This document shows positions 1 through 10,782 of a stretch of DNA of 64,000 nucleotides, piece after piece. Source of the stretch: Asparagopsis taxiformis (lineage: Eukaryota; Rhodophyta; Florideophyceae; Bonnemaisoniales; Bonnemaisoniaceae). The notes under the pieces were generated by a model. The model did no database searches and was not told the DNA's origin. It saw nothing but the letters and a program-made list of their open reading frames with translations. The first letter of the stretch is position 1. Every line of letters begins with the position of its first letter. The position numbers and the translations under genes are program-made. The stretch lies in NCBI GenBank assembly GCA_030407315.1, contig JALQPE010002294.1:110116-174115 (forward strand), given 5' to 3'.

Positions 1-1955
1 CAACACATCCGTCCACGATATTCCTAATTCGTGTGAACGGTAAACATGACATTGGATCTAGGCTCTGCGCAGTTGCTCCCTCTAGTAATTGAGCGAAATG
101 CTCTTTCGCTGAGTTCATCCTTTGCAGATTAGATCCCAATCAATCTCTGCAACAGCAAAGATTCTTGAAGTTGTTCTCCAGGAACTCGGTAGGTGTAGGT
201 GATGCTTGTACTCTTGTGCTTCTCTTGCTCTTGAATAAAATGTAGAGATTCAGGATCCTAAAAGAGAAGAATTCAAGTAGAAGTGTCTCGTTGATCTTTT
301 CTGGATCTGTGAAAGACTTATTTGTGTTTTCACGAGCTTTCGAATCGCAAAAAGCTTGCTAGGAAACTGTAGAAAACAATTATTCGAGGAGATCCAAGAT
401 GCTTGAAAGGAAAGATAGGGTATGAATATTATCTCAGGAATTGAACTGAAATCCTTCCGATACTTCTCTGGATGTCAGCACCGTATCAACTGATTGGAAT
501 CATCATAGAGTGAAATTTGGCTGTTTGTAAAGTGCAATTTATGAGCTACAGAGCTGCTTTCGTTAACTGCGATGTCACCGAATATCAGAAACAGAGAACA
601 ACACGCTCCGTTAAGAAAGCTGATTTCGTTGAATAACACCTAGTATTCAAGGAGAACTTCAATGGTTGATATAGCCCCACACAATTAATTGAAATTTAAA
701 GTATCTGCACAGCCTTTCTATTTGTAAATTCTGTCCATCATGTGATCGAATACTGGGAGACAAAAATACCTTTCGGATTGGAAAGAGCTCTAAGAGATGT
801 TGGCCTGTGAACATTTTCGACGGGTCACATGCTCCTGTACGTAATATCACGTGAGACACATACGTGTCTTCAAAATAGAATGGAAAACTAAAGCACAGGC
901 CAAGTATCCATGAATAAGTAGAACAGCACAGTTCCATTTAGGGTTATGAACAGTTCGTCATTGGTTGGACCAATAGTAACTTACACCAGATTCCTCATTT
1001 TGAAGCGATCTTATATCCATGAATTTTTTTCTGTCATACATTTCTATCATACTTCGTCATGACAGTTGGAAGGCCGCAGCTTTTCAACTTTCTTATACCT
1101 CAGAGAGCATGTAGTAGCACGAAAAGTTTATCATATCCGGTGTAATTCCCATTACATGACCATATGAGGTTTAGTATGCCTCTCGTACAGTGGAGCTGTT
1201 GCGAGTCATGACGCAAGCTTCCTCTAGTTATCGATTGCAAGCATTGTTGTCTCGCGTGTGCCCCACCAAAAACATAACTTTTCAGACAGACCTGACCTAC
1301 AGGCCGCAACCTGTAAACAGGTCTTGGATGGTCAACTGTCAGAAGGTAGACAGGTCACTGTTGGCATGAACGGTCACTAAAGCTCGAGTGTCACTTGAAT
1401 GCGGTGATATTATGTATCAGTTTCAAGAGAAACAGCTAGTAAACAGGCTGTTTCGTTTGGAATTGGAATACAATAATTATGTGAACGCTGACTCGCTGAT
1501 ACATTACGCGGGATCGGAGGATATCGAAACAATATGTTTCTGAGTGAAGATATTTCGGACATCTAGTGCGGCCATCTCTTTAAAAAATCATCGGCTGTCT
1601 ATACGTTTCTCTTCCGCATGGAACCTAAATCTTCCCCTGCTTCTTCGACGCAGAGTATTGCATTCAGCCTGAAATGCAGTGTCAGGATACTGGTAAAAAG
1701 CCGTTGGATTCAAGGGCGTTTCGTTTCGAGTTCTAGACTGGTCTAGTTTCTTAAAGCTCGTCCTGCCATGAATGAAATTCTGTAACGAAACTATTATCAT
1801 CTTCCCTTCTACCACTATTTAAGACTTCTCATTCGTTCATCAAAACATCTGAAGTTGAACTGATAAAAGAAGATACCCAAAGAAAAGAGGCCGAATGAGG
1901 ACAGCGAAAAGAGGGAGAAGGGCTTTATTCTCCACCAGAGTTAGTTATTACCAGG
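1..1955. other. Non-coding stretch before the first gene
   Basis: No reading frame here looks like protein: the longest are under 300 bases and have no recognisable motif or family resemblance. The only structure I see is a short inverted repeat at about 1309-1322 (ACCTGT, AA, ACAGGT). No tRNA or LTR borders were recognised. It may contain the promoter and 5' leader of the gene at 1956, but no TATA motif stands out. Confidence 0.5.
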
Positions 1956-4088
1956 ATGGGTCTCTCTGAGCTGAAAATCAAACGTTTACGGAATGCGAAT
2001 GAATCAATGGACCTCAATATATCCGAATGGAAGTGCTGCAAGGGAAAACGCTGCTTCACTAGAGTGAATCAGGTGTATTTCAAAGCACAAAGGAAAAGGT
2101 TCTTCGAAATGACTCAGGCACAGCGAAAACTATCATTGATATCCATGCTAAGGATTGTTGATACGAACAACATAACAAAGCAGAGATATTTCTTTGATGG
2201 TCTTCAAGTATGTTCCAGGTTCCTGGAGGTTGGATTTGGGATGTCTAGATTTCTACAATGTGCAGTCAAAGAAACTCCCAAATCTTCCGGCTCGAAATCG
2301 ATCATACGTATGCCTATTCTAGGCGCGAAACAAACCGCTAGAGATTCCATAAGATCGTTTCTCGAATATCTTGCAGAGTGCACTGCCAACAAAATGCCGG
2401 ACTGCAGCCAACTACATCTACCGTATTTTGAGAAGAAGCATGTGTATGAACGTTTCGAGATGCAATGGAGAGAACAAGACGGTACAGGAAACATTCTAGC
2501 TGTTCCTACTTACGCGTATTTTATCACCGTGTGGCAATCATATTGCCAGGATATCAAGTGCAGGCGGGTACATCGATTCTCAAAGTGTGACGTGTGTGAA
2601 CAACTAAGGCAACAACTAGCAGATGCAGGAATAGATCGCTTAAAGACTGACGCGCTCCGTGAACTACAAAAGAAGCATCATCAATTCGTTGAAAAGGAAC
2701 GGTTACAGTATTACAAGAACAGAGAACTGGCAAGAAAATTACCAAAGAAGTTTGCGAGCATCATCATAGACGGAGCATCCCAAAGCGCTTATGGACTTCC
2801 GCATTGGCCATATGAAACAAAGGCAACACAACGGGGTCACAAAATTGGTGTACACCTCACAGGCATACTGGAGCACGCGTCTCCGAATAAGCTTACACTG
2901 TTAACTATGACGGACGAGCACAAAACAGGCGCTAACCACGTTATTGAAGCACTACATAGATGGCTATCCCGGAAAGAGATGGAGGGGAGACTACCAGATG
3001 TTTTATTTGTTCAGGTCGACAATTGTACGCGTGAGAATAAGAATCGGTACTTCTTTTCTTACATAGAATGCCTCGTGGCACTGGAAGTGTTTTCAGAGAT
3101 ACAAGTGTCATTTTTACCTGTAGGTCATACCCACGAGGATATCGACCAAAGCTTTTCCTGTACCTCCAAACGGCTCAAGACCCACTCTGCAGTTACCTTG
3201 CAGGATTTAATTCATGAGCTGTCATGTTCATATACTCCCCAGCCTCATGTCAGCCATATGTTGCATGTCATAAATCTGTCGTCTCTTTTCGAACAGTCTC
3301 ACTGCCTCGCTAACGTGCCCCCATTTTCGCACTTCAGGTACTTCCGCTTTTCTAAGGAGGCTGGAGAACCAAGAAGTCGATATGAAAGGTCCAGAACTAC
3401 TGTCTCTGTTAAAGAGGCTTGTCAGCTTGAATGGAACTATTTGCATTCAGATAAGTCAGGGGGATTCCTAAAGTTCACACCGGATATTTTCTCAGCTCCT
3501 CCAACATTTACCACTCCCCCAGAAAACTTTCTCGAAGTACGCCGTGGTATCTTCTCTGCGGAGTCTCGAATTGCTAGCAAAGTCAAGATGGATGAGCTTG
3601 AGAAGCTTGTTGATACGATTTACAAACCAAGAAAGGATCCTATGCACTGGAGCAAGAGTTCATCTCCAGAATCAGTTTTACAGTTAAAATGCTCGCGTAA
3701 GAGGGATGGAATGATTACGACTGAAGGCAGTGACACTGAGGAAGAATCCGTCATTGATTATAGCTACTCTATTGATGATATGATTGCAATTCGAACTGAT
3801 GATGAGAGCTGCCCTTTCTGGCTTGCTTCCGTTGATGGAGTTATTGCGAATGGGGATGGTCTTATCCATCGACTGAAAATCGTGTGGCTAGAAGCTTACG
3901 GTAACAAGAAAGATCCACACCTTTCGAAATATAGGCGAGCAATTCTGAGCAACAACAAGGAGTGGACGGCAGAAATTAGTTCCAATACCGTCTTGGCGCG
4001 TTTAACAAATTGCGACGAGACAATCGTCTTTCAACTGATGACTCAAAGCGAATCAAAGAATCTCTATCCACCTGTCTGTAGCATGTAA
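1956..4088 (+). CDS. DUF7869-like protein with DDE-like acidic motifs (probable transposase-derived)
   Basis: A 710-residue intronless ORF. The N-terminus has a Cys cluster (CCKGKRC, near residue 30) and a basic stretch; a CDVC motif lies near residue 209. The core carries IIIDGASQ (D272), VQVDNCTREN (D355) and VGHTHEDIDQ (H391, H393, E394, D395, D397). The spacing and the DN and HTHEDIDQ signatures match the eukaryotic family I know as DUF7869, which resembles an RNase H/DDE integrase core. The C-terminal part (about 605-690) looks like a small beta-rich Tudor/BAH-like module (pattern DMIAIRTDDE..PFWLASV). The start at 1956 is the first ATG and includes the conserved N-terminal Cys cluster. 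I saw no terminal inverted repeats, so it could be a domesticated gene or a mobile element with decayed ends. The catalytic role is inferred. Confidence 0.6.
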   Translation: MGLSELKIKRLRNANESMDLNISEWKCCKGKRCFTRVNQVYFKAQRKRFFEMTQAQRKLSLISMLRIVDTNNITKQRYFFDGLQVCSRFLEVGFGMSRFLQCAVKETPKSSGSKSIIRMPILGAKQTARDSIRSFLEYLAECTANKMPDCSQLHLPYFEKKHVYERFEMQWREQDGTGNILAVPTYAYFITVWQSYCQDIKCRRVHRFSKCDVCEQLRQQLADAGIDRLKTDALRELQKKHHQFVEKERLQYYKNRELARKLPKKFASIIIDGASQSAYGLPHWPYETKATQRGHKIGVHLTGILEHASPNKLTLLTMTDEHKTGANHVIEALHRWLSRKEMEGRLPDVLFVQVDNCTRENKNRYFFSYIECLVALEVFSEIQVSFLPVGHTHEDIDQSFSCTSKRLKTHSAVTLQDLIHELSCSYTPQPHVSHMLHVINLSSLFEQSHCLANVPPFSHFRYFRFSKEAGEPRSRYERSRTTVSVKEACQLEWNYLHSDKSGGFLKFTPDIFSAPPTFTTPPENFLEVRRGIFSAESRIASKVKMDELEKLVDTIYKPRKDPMHWSKSSSPESVLQLKCSRKRDGMITTEGSDTEEESVIDYSYSIDDMIAIRTDDESCPFWLASVDGVIANGDGLIHRLKIVWLEAYGNKKDPHLSKYRRAILSNNKEWTAEISSNTVLARLTNCDETIVFQLMTQSESKNLYPPVCSM

Positions 4089-6217
4089 CTTTTGGATTAA
4101 ATTTCCTCTTGTTCTTCTTTAGAGCGCGCGTTCTGTATTTACCTCCTACGTAAGCGCTTCGAAATCTACTACACAAACTATGTATACCATAGACATATCT
4201 TAATCTGTGCACGACTGCTATTGCGCTTACATACGTGCACGTACACTCCAACCGTCTTTCCCTTTCCGTTTAGCTGCTTTGTTTGGCGTTTCAGCTGTGC
4301 AAGTGTAAACCCCGAAGCCTACAGAACTGTACAGCTGAACGTTTGCGGCACCTGTGTGTACACGTCTATGAAACTATAGCTTGGATAGACATTTGAGGGG
4401 TCGCTATAGCGACACCCAGTTCCTATTTTGACGGCGGTCTGGTACTTTCCGCTTGTGTACACATTCTTGACGGACTTCAATTGCATACTATGAGTACGCT
4501 ACACGAAGGAGTGCCAGCCGTTACACTTCGTGCTAGATGAAGTTCAGAACCTCGTGAACGTGCTACTGCCTGCGGTTGGGCCCATCGGCTTGGCTGACAG
4601 GAGCCATTCAGTTGATTTCCCTTGCCCAGCTTCACCATTTCTCCTTTCTTATAAAATAAGTGCAGTTGTTGTACACCCATTGGTAGGATGAATCTTACCT
4701 ATAGATACTGTGCAGGTTCAATTGAACTTGCACCAAATCAGAACAGTCAAACCAACATTAGGAAATGAAGATGAAGCTATAGTCAAATCTATACATGCAT
4801 ATGGTATACTCCATACAAGTTGAATATTACTTCTGTTACCACTAGAAATCTTCTACGGCATTTCATTGTTCAGGTATCATCATATAATGCATACCGCAAA
4901 CGTACCCGTGCAGTTTGAATACGGACTTGTAGTGATGTATATCAACCTCCGAACATGGTAGCCATCCTCCAAACTCTATTCTACCAACAGAAAAGCTTCA
5001 TTCATTGGCGGTCAGTGTACAGTGTACCTTGTCACACAACGGAGCACCTCGAGGTGCTCGTGCGATGTTATACGATCGTATAACATCAATGATGTGCACG
5101 ACTCATTGAACAGTGAACAGCCCCGTCTTGTGCTCAGCCTATGATAGTAATGTGACAGCTGTACCCGTTTGAAATATCATTTCTTCCCTATCATACGTGT
5201 CCTCATAGCGCAACACTACTACACACTACATACTGACTGCATTATTCCCCTGTGATACAGGATGTTAAACACTGGTATTTAAAGCGGCAGTCTACCGCTG
5301 CTGGCAGACTCCCCATGTATCCAGCAGGTTTGCCCGCATCAAATAATCAGTCGGAAATCCTTGTGGCATCTGTCTACATAGCCACTGACTTAAACACTGA
5401 CAAGTCATCTCACTTTTTGCTATTCATAGTCACTACAACTGGAAACAATATTTGATGGTTTTTTCCATATGTATATGGACGTGAAACTTATCAGTCAGCG
5501 GCAGCTTCAAACTTCGATAGGTCGCATTTCAGCTCACTGCAGTGGAATTTAAGATATGAACCAATATGCTCAGGAACACTCAGCACTGCAGTGTCGAACA
5601 CTGCCTGGAATGCATTTCTTTGTGACATAGTGCAACAATAGCAGCTGTCGGCGTGCGTATAGTTTCAGCTAGTGCACAGTATCTTCCAAATCAGAATCGT
5701 AAATTTCTCCCCAGCTAAAACTACTAATCACCATACATGTAGTACAATGATCTGAAGTCAGCCTGCCTCACCCAAAATCCTCGCAAGGGAACTAGTACAG
5801 CCAGCAGCCCACAACCAGCCAGCTAGCTGATGAATTGGTGCCCGCCAATAGCGACGGCCATTGGGACACGAGCAAATGGTACAAGCACAGCCGCGCAAGC
5901 TTGCCTCAAGGTTGCCAAGTGCAACTGCATGTCATGTGCAATTCTTGAAATTTGATTTAAAATAAACACTGACCAGTGTAACCACACAGGCAGAACACAG
6001 CATAACCGACAGGAACTCAATGCAGCTGTTTCAATAATAGTTTTTCACCGTAGCAATGCTGTAAACTATTCAAGGAACAACGCTAATTTTACAATAGCAG
6101 GAACCACGCACACGTGGCAGCATTTCTTTCTACAGTGCTACGCACTGTAGTCTAGGCGCCGTTTACGCTACCATTTTCCCATATCCAGCAAATTCGTTCT
6201 AGTTTTTTTTTCTGTTG
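4089..6217. other. Intergenic region with short perfect palindromes
   Basis: About 2.1 kb without a convincing gene; the longest frames are about 65 codons and look random. Three short perfect palindromes occur: GTCGCTATAGCGAC at 4400-4413, an 18-base one around CTCGAG at 5042-5059 and a 24-base one around CGATCG at 5064-5087. The right edge (about 6180-6217) is the broken 3' end of a minus-strand copia element; no 3' LTR was found here. Confidence 0.5.
5042..5087. repeat. Two adjacent perfect palindromes
   Basis: GAGCACCTCGAGGTGCTC (5042-5059) is followed after four bases by a 24-base perfect palindrome (5064-5087) whose left half is GATGTTATACGA. Each could form a cruciform or an RNA hairpin. 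No gene lies next to them, so a role as terminator or operator is not supported; they may be remnants of transposon ends. Confidence 0.7.
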
Positions 6218-8323
6218 TTACTCCGTACTGGGAGGAGAGAGATCGATGCCATCTGAGTATAGGTTGCTGAGAGGTTTGGCGTCGGCCAGGTTCGATTTGG
6301 CGACGACGGACTGTATGATATGAGGCTGGGAGATAGTGATACCCAATTCGGAGTGGGTGATTTTCCAATTGAGGTATTGAGTTGGGGGTCCTAACCTTTT
6401 GATGGTGTATTTGCGAGCAAGCATTTTGTATAGTGCCGTAAGCAAGTTGGGGGATGAGGCGCACGCCAGAAAGTCGTCAATGGTTATGGCGATGATTGTG
6501 GTGCCGTTCTTGTTTGCCCTTATGAATAAGCAAGGGTCGGACTTGGTTTGTGTGAAGCCGTTTGAAAGAAGGTATGTTCGTGCGCCGTCGCAGAATGTTT
6601 TGCCACCTTGCCGTGTACCGTATAAATTTTTGTCGAGGCGCCCAGTTGGTTCCGGGTGTTTGAAGGTGCCATCGAAAAGGGGGTGTTGGCAGATGAATAC
6701 TGGCTTGTTGTGGTTGAAGTCTTCGTGCAAGTAGGCTGACGAGATGTCGAAATGCTCGGTGGGGAGCCTGTTTGCGGATGCGTGACAAAGGAGGATGCGT
6801 ATGGTGGCCTTGTCAGCTGTAAATGTGGCGGTGTCGTTTGAGTTGAAGTGCACGTCTGGAAGCATTAGGTCCCCGCGGACTGCGCAGCGCGCTTTGCGTT
6901 CGGTTATGTTTCCGGCGCTGTCTCGTTTGTACCTGTATGCCATGGTGAGGGGTAAGGGTTTTGTGTGAGGGGGGACGAGGTGTGGGGGTGTCCATGTTAT
7001 AACTTGCATTTGGTCCAGTTTGTCGAGCTCATCATTGTGTGCATGGTGCCAGAGGTGGGCGTCTGGATAGCGTTGCGCTTGTTTGAAGGTTTTGGGAGCT
7101 GGTGTAGTTGGGTTGATGGTTGATGGTATGAATTGTGCGTGCTGGTGAGGGCGGCGGGCGGATGTGCGGAAGGCTATGGAGGTTGTGGCGGATGGATCTT
7201 TATCCTTGTGGTAAGGGCGAAAGTCTAGTGCAGAGATGTGCATAGATTGGTTGGTGTCGGTGTTGAGAGCCATGATTGTGTGTTGATCCATGCCGTGGAG
7301 GTATCGTATGGGAATGCCTCTGTTGTCGAGTTTGGATTTGGGTGCCAGGTTCGGTGTGTACCCGAGTTGACCGAATGCAAAAAGTCTTTGGATCTTGGGT
7401 TTGTGGCCGTGCCATACGGTGTACGGAATTTGGTTTGTGACGCTATGGAGGGTGATGTTTCGTTTGAAGACTGCGTCGTGTAGGGCGTCTTCCCAGTGTA
7501 CTGCGTGGAGGCCGCTGTGGAGCAAATTGGCGCGGACGGCGTCCATGAGCGTGCCATTGATGCGTTCAGCTACGCTGTTGTGTTGTGGGGTGTGGGGTAC
7601 CGTGCGGATGTGTGTAATTCCGCGGTGGGCGAGCTCGTTCTGGAGCGTGGATGAAAGGTATTCTTTGGCGTTGTCCGATCTGAAGTAGGATGGATAATTG
7701 TTGTGCAAGGTGCGAATATGTTCCATGACCTGGATGGTGATGCGCGGTATGGCCGATCTGTCGGGTGTACAATGGATGATGATGTAGCGGGATTTGGTGT
7801 CGATGAAGGTGACGAAGTACTTGTTGCCTTGTCTGGAAACGGGGTGAATTGGGCCGCATACGTCCGAGGAGATGTGTTTGCCCGTTTGGTGTTTGTGGTC
7901 AGCGGGATGGTGAGGGGCAGTTTTCAGTTTGGCGAGTGTGCATGCGCTGCATGTAATGTCTGCTGCTGGTTCGTCTGCGTGTGGTGCAAGGGCAGGAAGC
8001 ATGGAATGTTTGCACATTTTACGGATGGTGGCTGGGTTGGCGTGGGACATTTGGAGATGAAGATTATGACCGGGGTCAGGTGGGGTTAGTTGCTCTGTGA
8101 TGTCGATTTCTGTTGTTGGTTCCGTTTTGTTTTCGTGGCAAGATGTAGTGATGGGAGTCTGATCGGCGCGGTCGTCCGTGTGTGAGTGATGGAATTGGGT
8201 GGTAGTGGTTTGGGAGGGGTTTGTGCCGATGCACTGGGAGCGGTGTAAGTGGTTTTGTAGATGGAGGGGGTTCGGCGAGGTTTGGGTTTTGGTGGTGTGT
8301 GTGAACGGGGAGACTGGCGCCAA
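6218..8323 (-). CDS. Copia A integrase and reverse transcriptase (pol), incomplete
   Basis: 701 codons, reading leftwards. After a low-complexity N-terminus come the GAG-pre-integrase motif (LHLQMSH ... CSAC), an integrase core (SSDVCGP, RSDNAKEY, then SVAERINGTLMD for the final Glu), and an RVT_2-type reverse transcriptase (FDISSAYLHEDF, LYGTRQGGKTF, ITIDDFLAC). The frame ends shortly after the RT thumb, so RNase H is missing, unlike in the related elements at 21 kb. The ORF lies in a different frame from the upstream gag ORF and overlaps it by about 240 bases; expression would need a frameshift, or the overlap is due to decay. The enzyme would integrate and copy the element in a virus-like particle, but this copy is not autonomous. 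Confidence 0.85.
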   Translation of the reverse strand: MAPVSPFTHTTKTQTSPNPLHLQNHLHRSQCIGTNPSQTTTTQFHHSHTDDRADQTPITTSCHENKTEPTTEIDITEQLTPPDPGHNLHLQMSHANPATIRKMCKHSMLPALAPHADEPAADITCSACTLAKLKTAPHHPADHKHQTGKHISSDVCGPIHPVSRQGNKYFVTFIDTKSRYIIIHCTPDRSAIPRITIQVMEHIRTLHNNYPSYFRSDNAKEYLSSTLQNELAHRGITHIRTVPHTPQHNSVAERINGTLMDAVRANLLHSGLHAVHWEDALHDAVFKRNITLHSVTNQIPYTVWHGHKPKIQRLFAFGQLGYTPNLAPKSKLDNRGIPIRYLHGMDQHTIMALNTDTNQSMHISALDFRPYHKDKDPSATTSIAFRTSARRPHQHAQFIPSTINPTTPAPKTFKQAQRYPDAHLWHHAHNDELDKLDQMQVITWTPPHLVPPHTKPLPLTMAYRYKRDSAGNITERKARCAVRGDLMLPDVHFNSNDTATFTADKATIRILLCHASANRLPTEHFDISSAYLHEDFNHNKPVFICQHPLFDGTFKHPEPTGRLDKNLYGTRQGGKTFCDGARTYLLSNGFTQTKSDPCLFIRANKNGTTIIAITIDDFLACASSPNLLTALYKMLARKYTIKRLGPPTQYLNWKITHSELGITISQPHIIQSVVAKSNLADAKPLSNLYSDGIDLSPPSTE

Positions 8324-9756
8324 GGTTTTTGGTGGTCTAGCAGCTTAGTTTTGGTACGTGTGTTTTGGGATGGGGCGGATGGGTGAGGAGGTGTTTGCAT
8401 ACGACGACGTGGTCGTGTTGACGAAGTGGTTGACGTTGTTGGGGCTGGGGATGGAGCAGTACGAGCGGATGTCGGCGGTTTGGTTGATGAGCGTGTGGAA
8501 TTCGTGGTGGTGTGTAGGCATCGTGGTTTGGATGGGGAAGGAATTGATGGTTTACTGTCAAGCACGTATGCGCCGTTGTGGAATGATGCGATTTTGGTGC
8601 GGTTGGGTTGGTTGTGGCGGCGCAAAAGTGCCTCGTTACTTGTGAATGTCACGTCTCCGTGTCTGGTCGCAAGACTGTTGACGGAGATGAGATTCTGTTG
8701 GACGTCCGGTGCGACGATCGCGTCCGGGATGCGTAATGAGCCGCATTTAGTGGGTATCTTGATCGGTCCACGGTGGGTGATGCGATGTTGTCGGTTAGCG
8801 GCTGTTCTTGTAAACCATGGTTTCTTGACGGGCTTCATTCCGGGGTGTGGGCGGCGGATATGGGAGGGAAAGGCACCGGAGTCCAAAATGAACTTACCAT
8901 CGTAGCAAGAATCGTTGTCTTCGGTTGAGTTGGTGTCGTGAGGAGCTGCATCGCGAGGTTGGATGGCGTGTGCTCTGGAGTCGTGCGTGCAGGTCAGTTG
9001 CGCTCTGCATTCGCGGTTCGAATGATGCGGCGAGCGGTGGAGGGTGCACCATTTTCTGGAGGTTGGCGGCTTTTGCCACTGGGAATGGTGGCGTACATTG
9101 CGCGAGTATTGGCGATACGTTGTGGGTTGAGGTGTAGGGGGCTTGGTTGTCTTGTGTATCTGGATATTGGCGCTCGCGCGTCGTATTGCTGAGGTGAATT
9201 CCGCTATGGTTGACGGTGGGTTGTGTGTGAAAATCGCGTATGTCATTTGGTAGTCGGGGTGGTTTCGGATGCCTTGGAGCATGAATTTTAGCGATGTAGA
9301 CTCTTTGTCGATGAGCGGGTATCCGGCACGACGCATTTTGGAACGGATGAGGTCGTGCTCTTTGATGTACGTTTCGAGGTTGTCGCCGATGTTGAATGTG
9401 ATGGAGCGTGCGGTGTCTTCGAGGAGGGAGTGGTCTATGGTTGTTAGCTCGGTTACAATGTTTTGGACTTGCTGTAAGAGGAGGTGTGGATGGAGCTTAA
9501 GGGATGCGGAGTCGAGGCGTGAGATGATGTCTTTGGGTAGGCTGGCTAGGATCAGGAGGGAGAGGCGGTCTTGGTTGCGTTTGAAGGCTGTGAATTCTGT
9601 AGGATCGGTGGGGGCGGTGGTGGCAGGGTTAAGGTGGATTTCGAGGTTGAGATCCGAGGCGAGCACTTCCAGGGTGCGTTGCCAGTACTCGAAGTGTTCG
9701 ATGTCGAGGGGAGGGAGGTAGGTGCGATCCATTTGTGTTGAGGGGATTGGGGGCAA
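8086..9756 (-). CDS. Copia A gag and protease
   Basis: 556 codons. Residues 1-210 form a Gag capsid region of the copia type (YWQRTLEVLAS, later LETYIKEHDLIRSKMRRAGYP). A zinc-knuckle-like CX2HX4HX4C motif (starting WCTLH) lies near residue 235, and the aspartic-protease motif ILDSGA near residue 290. After that, continuing to the stop, the sequence is low-complexity Pro/Ser/Thr-rich and probably read out of the ancestral frame, since the integrase part continues in another frame. The knuckle with His in second position is shared with the copia elements at 21 and 37 kb. Confidence 0.8.
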   Translation of the reverse strand: MPPIPSTQMDRTYLPPLDIEHFEYWQRTLEVLASDLNLEIHLNPATTAPTDPTEFTAFKRNQDRLSLLILASLPKDIISRLDSASLKLHPHLLLQQVQNIVTELTTIDHSLLEDTARSITFNIGDNLETYIKEHDLIRSKMRRAGYPLIDKESTSLKFMLQGIRNHPDYQMTYAIFTHNPPSTIAEFTSAIRRASANIQIHKTTKPPTPQPTTYRQYSRNVRHHSQWQKPPTSRKWCTLHRSPHHSNRECRAQLTCTHDSRAHAIQPRDAAPHDTNSTEDNDSCYDGKFILDSGAFPSHIRRPHPGMKPVKKPWFTRTAANRQHRITHRGPIKIPTKCGSLRIPDAIVAPDVQQNLISVNSLATRHGDVTFTSNEALLRRHNQPNRTKIASFHNGAYVLDSKPSIPSPSKPRCLHTTTNSTRSSTKPPTSARTAPSPAPTTSTTSSTRPRRRMQTPPHPSAPSQNTRTKTKLLDHQKPWRQSPRSHTPPKPKPRRTPSIYKTTYTAPSASAQTPPKPLPPNSITHTRTTAPIRLPSLHLATKTKRNQQQKSTSQSN

Positions 9757-9789
9757 TCGTGTGCAGTGGGCGTAAAAAGGCCGATAACC

Positions 9790-9894
9790 TGTTGGACAAT
9801 GGTAGCTCCTCGCCTACCTTCTCTTTCTTTTGTCTTTACTTGGCAATATATATCTATTCATTGAGCCTTGAGATCGCCGGCGGTGCGTATGACA
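9790..9894 (-). repeat. Copia A 5' LTR (105 bp)
   Basis: On the minus strand this reads TGTCATACGC ... TTGTCCAACA, with TG/CA ends and immediately followed by GGTTATC, the same primer-binding context as in the other copia elements here. Its length is close to the 110- and 112-bp LTRs at 20.9 and 36.8 kb. No second copy was found. The border at 9894/9895 coincides with the start of recognisable host-gene homology. Confidence 0.65.
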
Positions 9895-10076
9895 GGCTGT
9901 CTTGTATTAGCATCCTGACACTGAGAATTCTGTTGGATCCGATTTCGTTAGCTGAGATAGCAATGATACGCGAACTTGCAACACAGAAAGCAAAACAGAA
10001 AAGAAATTCACGTAACACGAAGAGGATTTGGAAAATTTCGAGGATCGAGACAGTTGTTCCTGAGGAGAGTCTTTGA
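9895..10076 (+). pseudogene. 3' fragment of the three-copy membrane-protein family
   Basis: The plus-strand translation gives LRILLDPISLAEIAMIREL followed by ATQKAKQKRN, closely matching the last membrane segment and cytosolic tail of the intact gene at 14299-15852 (LRILLDPISIAEMAMMYHL). Only about 60 codons remain, ending at 10076. The 5' nine-tenths of the gene is absent; the break is exactly at the LTR edge of copia A, so the retrotransposon (with later deletion) most likely destroyed this copy. Confidence 0.75.
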
Positions 10077-10780
10077 ATACGTACAATAATCAACACTGAT
10101 TTAGAAGCGGGGATAATGAGCGTTTTTCGCGTGGAATTACTACAATATTGTTGACTAACCGGATTAATACGCTTTCTACCTCGAGTTGAATGCTTTTTAT
10201 ATAAATACTGTATGTGTATATGGTTGAATATGGACATCATGAGGTTTTGATGCACATGTCTTGGGGGGTTTTTTAGTCGTGGATGCATTCGAGTTTGGAT
10301 TGGGATGTGATTTGCCGGAAGGGTAAGAAACGATGTGTTCCAGTCTCTGCAGATCATGCCGAGAATCAGTGCATGATAATTCCAAATATACGGATGATAC
10401 TTGCTACAGGAAACGGTGAAGCTGAAATGTCTCATGAGATGAAAACATTAAGCCCTAGTACGACGACCATCAGATTGTTGGTAGTACGGGATTATAGCTC
10501 GCAGTCATAATCATAGCAGTTCCATCGCCTCAGTTATATATTTCCATCCCAAAACACGTAATATGAAGAGTTCATAAATATCGCGACATAAATAAGGCAA
10601 CCATGACAGCACTAGATACGAATTTGTGGACATATTATGTATTGTCCTTCGGAAGACATTGGCAGAAAGTAAACTTTTTAATTGCTTCGCTAAAGGTAAT
10701 GCCCTAACGACTGTCGACTCTCGATTAATAATTTTTCAGGTGCAAGCGTGAGTTTGATGTTTCGATAAAATATGAAAGCA
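10077..10780. other. Non-coding gap between copia A/gene fragment and piggyBac
   Basis: No coding potential seen. The sequence is AT-rich and repeat-free apart from its right edge, which is the CTAG flank of the piggyBac element. Confidence 0.5.
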
Positions 10781-10782
10781 CT

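Larger units (their letters stand above)
6218..9894 (-). mobile_element. Ty1/copia retrotransposon A, 3'-truncated
   Basis: Minus-strand copia element. In reading order it has a 5' LTR (9790-9894, 105 bp, TG...CA on its own strand), a primer-binding-like sequence (9777-9789, GGTTATCGGCC), a gag-protease ORF (8086-9756) and an integrase-RT ORF (6218-8323). Coding stops within or just after the RT domain; RNase H and the 3' LTR are absent, so the left end is deleted or lies in sequence I cannot recognise. The right border abuts a fragment of the membrane-protein gene family (9895-10076), so the element probably inserted into that gene copy. The matching target duplication cannot be tested because the other end is missing. 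Confidence 0.85.

Noticed and set aside
8358..9721. Several plus-strand frames of 60-160 codons
   Set aside because: They are antisense to the clear copia A gag-pol coding sequence and show no motifs.
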